Of a stretch of 7,356 bases of DNA, positions 5,639 to 7,356 are shown one piece after another (the first letter of the stretch is position 1; every line of letters begins with the position of its first letter). Both the position numbers and the translations under genes were made by a program. Source of the DNA: Hyphomicrobiales bacterium (GTDB lineage: Bacteria > Pseudomonadota > Alphaproteobacteria > Rhizobiales > Devosiaceae); NCBI GenBank assembly GCA_027082895.1, contig JALWTJ010000017.1:1-7356 (forward strand), in the 5' to 3' direction. The notes under the pieces are model-generated. The model saw only the letters and a program-made list of their open reading frames with translations, did not search any database and was not told where the DNA came from.

Positions 5639-6595
5639 ATGGCCGAAGGTGAACCACCGGCGCCGCAAAACGACATCTTTTGTGACCTGCCAGTGCGCAT
5701 GATCCGCACAGGCAGCGGTGTACAGCTGGCGGTTCATGTTTCCGGCAAATTTGACGATCAGCGCCCCCCCCTGATCTGCCTTGCCGACTATTGCCGCAAC
5801 ATGATCGATTTCAGCGATCTGCTGAAGAAACTGCCGGTACTGGGCACCACCGACTGGCCGGTGGTGCTGATTGACCTCGCCGGGCATGGGCGCTCGGGGC
5901 GCAGGAAAAAGGCTTCCCTTTATTCCACTCCGTCGGATGCGGCGGACGTGCATGCCGTCACGTCTGCACTGGGGGTGGAAAAAGCGCTGTTTCTGGGTCA
6001 GGGGCATGGTGGGCAGGTCATCATGGCGCTGGCGGGACAACATGCAGACCTGGTGGCGGGGGTGGTGCTGATTGATGCGGCGCCGGTGCTGCACGCACCA
6101 GGGCTGGTGCGCCTGCGGGACAATGTGGAAATGATGACACGCGTTCGCGATCTGCGGCAATTCCAGGCCATTTCGCGTCAGGTCTTTTCCGTCAGCAATC
6201 CGGGAGCAACCAATGACGAGTTGGACCGGCTGACCGAACGGACCTTCCACTGGAAGGGGGGGAGCAAACGCGGCCGCGCCGTGCCCCGGTTCGACATGGC
6301 GCTGATCCGCAAGCTCGCCCATGTGCAAGTCGATGACATTTTCGCGGCCCAATGGCCGCTGTTTCACATGCTTGAGGCGGCGCCCATGATGCTGATGCGC
6401 ACACAGTTTTCGGACCAGTTGCCTCGTTCCACCTTCGAGCGCATGGCCGCAATGCGCATGGATGCGGTGCAGGTAAACATTACCGGGCAAGGCTCCCCGG
6501 CCCTGCTGCACGATGCGGACGAGATTGCCGCCCTGGTTGCCTTCATGAACCATGTGGCGCAGCACTGCCCGGACTGCTCGGTGGTAAGCGGCTGA
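5639..6595 (+). CDS. Alpha/beta-hydrolase-fold protein lacking the catalytic Ser and His
   Basis: The 318-residue protein has the usual order of the alpha/beta hydrolase fold-1 family. PPLICLADYCRN (43-54) is the oxyanion-loop strand, VVLIDLAGHGRSG (75-87) the next strand and turn, then a helix and the nucleophile-elbow strand. A lid-like region spans about 146-240, and a final strand carries the acid. The elbow reads FLGQGHGGQVIM, placing G122 where the GxSxG serine belongs. D259 (RTQFSDQL) occupies the acid position. The catalytic-histidine motif, usually GxGH, reads GQGSPALL with S286; the nearest histidine is H291. The gene is otherwise intact, with a strong SD and no frameshift, so a maintained non-hydrolytic role is inferred. 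No signal peptide is seen, so it is probably cytoplasmic. It lies 69 bp after slt on the same strand and may share its transcript. Function is unknown. Confidence 0.85.
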   Translation: MAEGEPPAPQNDIFCDLPVRMIRTGSGVQLAVHVSGKFDDQRPPLICLADYCRNMIDFSDLLKKLPVLGTTDWPVVLIDLAGHGRSGRRKKASLYSTPSDAADVHAVTSALGVEKALFLGQGHGGQVIMALAGQHADLVAGVVLIDAAPVLHAPGLVRLRDNVEMMTRVRDLRQFQAISRQVFSVSNPGATNDELDRLTERTFHWKGGSKRGRAVPRFDMALIRKLAHVQVDDIFAAQWPLFHMLEAAPMMLMRTQFSDQLPRSTFERMAAMRMDAVQVNITGQGSPALLHDADEIAALVAFMNHVAQHCPDCSVVSG

Positions 6596-6633
6596 GGCGC
6601 TGCATGCCGGGGACAGGCTCCGGTAATGCTCTT

Positions 6634-6648
6634 GCTCCGCCATGGAGC
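6634..6648. terminator. Small hairpin between convergent genes, weak terminator candidate
   Basis: GCTCC (6634-6638), a 5-nt loop and GGAGC (6644-6648) lie in the 63-bp gap between the alpha/beta-hydrolase-fold gene and the converging gene on the right. The stem is only 5 bp and no T-run follows on either strand, so this is a tentative call for a site that ought to end transcription from both sides. Confidence 0.2.
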
Positions 6649-6658
6649 GGCCTGGGGT

Positions 6659-7356
6659 TCAGTCTTTCCCCGCACGTGCCAGATCGGCGGCTTGACCGAT
6701 CCAGTTGTCCCGCCCGATACGCCCCTTGAACGACAGATAATCATCCACCCAGTCGATCTCAGCCGGGGTCCATGCAGCAATCTGGTCAAAATGATAGATA
6801 CCCAGATCATGAAGCGTTTTCTCAATCTTTGGCCCCACACCCTTGATTTTCTTCAGATCATCGGGTTTGCCAAGACGTGGCGCGTCCATTCCCCGGGGCC
6901 TGTTGGCAGGAATTGCGGAGGCTGCACCGCCCGACCGGGAAGGATTTTCGGCGGTCGGATCTGTGGGAACCGGGGGCTTTTCCGGGTTGTTCTCATTGGC
7001 AGAACGGGCCGAAGCAATAGAGGTGGTGCCGATGTTGGCCGGGCGGGGCTTTACCGACACGCGCGTTGCCGAAACGGGGGCAGGAACGCCGCCGTCTGCT
7101 TCTTTTGTGGCCGCTTCGGGGCGATTGTCGTTGCCGCCTGTTCTGCCTGCCGACTGTTCCTCGTGGGCCTGTTTACGGGCAGTTTCCTCGTTTGTCCCGC
7201 CCGTTGCACTTACCGGTGGCTCTTTTGCAACGGCAGGTTCCGGGGTGGGCCCGGTGACGGATTCCATGGCAGGCGCCGGAGATTTGGCGGGACCGGATCT
7301 CGATACCTTCCCAACTGCGTGCGTGGATGCTGATGAGGAAGCGCGGGTTTTTCCGG
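6659..7356 (-). CDS. C-terminal part of a protein with a low-complexity region and a helix-hairpin-helix domain
   Basis: The frame ends with TGA at 6661-6659 and stays open to the right edge, giving about 231 visible residues. The ATG at 7267 is internal-looking: the same A/P/S/T/K-rich composition continues for 29 codons upstream of it. About 164 residues are low complexity (Ala, Pro, Thr, Ser, Glu, Asn, Lys) and probably disordered. The last 67 residues (6662-6862) form a compact domain with a helix-hairpin-helix core (KGVGPKIEKTLHDLG), then FDQIAAWTPAEIDWVDDYL and FKGRIGRDNWIGQA. This tail type is known to me from C-terminal extensions of alphaproteobacterial NuoE and from stand-alone predicted DNA-binding or flap-endonuclease-like proteins. 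A nuoF gene would be expected just downstream of nuoE; here a convergent unrelated gene follows, which argues for a stand-alone protein. DNA binding is inferred only from the HhH motif. Confidence 0.75.
   Translation of the reverse strand, partial: GKTRASSSASTHAVGKVSRSGPAKSPAPAMESVTGPTPEPAVAKEPPVSATGGTNEETARKQAHEEQSAGRTGGNDNRPEAATKEADGGVPAPVSATRVSVKPRPANIGTTSIASARSANENNPEKPPVPTDPTAENPSRSGGAASAIPANRPRGMDAPRLGKPDDLKKIKGVGPKIEKTLHDLGIYHFDQIAAWTPAEIDWVDDYLSFKGRIGRDNWIGQAADLARAGKD

Noticed and set aside
6002..6004. Frameshift or sequencing error as the cause of the missing serine
   Set aside because: The frame is unbroken with family-like sequence on both sides. GGG needs at least two changes from a serine codon, and the separate histidine site is also replaced.
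5300..6643. Minus-strand open frame antisense to the alpha/beta-hydrolase-fold gene (about 447 codons)
   Set aside because: Its translation is His/Gln/Arg-rich without motifs. The plus strand has a strong SD and clear alpha/beta-fold motifs, so the antisense frame is a by-product of composition.
1..7356. Insertion sequences, CRISPR arrays, attachment sites, tRNA, rRNA or tmRNA genes
   Set aside because: I looked for terminal repeats, transposase-like frames, regularly spaced repeats and cloverleaf-like segments and saw none; ssrA is not present despite smpB.

Overview
The window looks like chromosomal core DNA from a GC-rich alphaproteobacterium. Three things suggest this: the gene content and order (NYN-domain protein, type-5 uracil-DNA glycosylase, smpB and dapA, with a divergent Slt-type lytic transglycosylase); the form of the DapA and SmpB proteins; and, at the right edge, a helix-hairpin-helix tail of a kind known from alphaproteobacterial NuoE extensions. 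A finer placement (Hyphomicrobiales or Rhodospirillales/Acetobacterales) cannot be made from the sequence alone. There is no mobile element, CRISPR array, tRNA, rRNA or phage signature, and base composition looks even throughout.

Layout from left to right. A minus-strand gene of unknown function is cut off at the left edge (1-69). A 337-bp divergent spacer follows. Two plus-strand genes come next: a NYN/LabA-like putative RNase (407-985) and an Fe-S uracil-DNA glycosylase (1031-1717). Converging on them is a minus-strand pair, dapA (3217-2342) then smpB (2330-1848), only 11 bp apart and almost certainly one transcript. A 276-bp divergent spacer carries a plausible dapA promoter, with a dyad centred at the predicted transcription start. 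The plus strand then carries a secreted soluble lytic transglycosylase (3494-5569) and an alpha/beta-hydrolase-fold protein (5639-6595). A minus-strand gene converges from the right edge (6659 to beyond 7356); it encodes a long low-complexity region ending in a helix-hairpin-helix domain.

Most of the genes are housekeeping: base-excision repair, tmRNA-dependent ribosome rescue, the first committed step of lysine and meso-diaminopimelate synthesis, and peptidoglycan turnover. dapA (a supplier of peptidoglycan precursor) and slt (peptidoglycan cleavage) are divergent neighbours, so the spacer between them joins cell-wall synthesis and remodelling.

The most unusual item is the alpha/beta-hydrolase-fold protein. 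Its fold motifs are intact, but glycine sits at the nucleophile position (G120-Q-G122-H-G124-G) and serine at the usual catalytic histidine position (GQG-S286), while the acid (D259) remains. It reads as a maintained pseudoenzyme rather than a decayed gene. I found no convincing evidence for a new multi-gene system.
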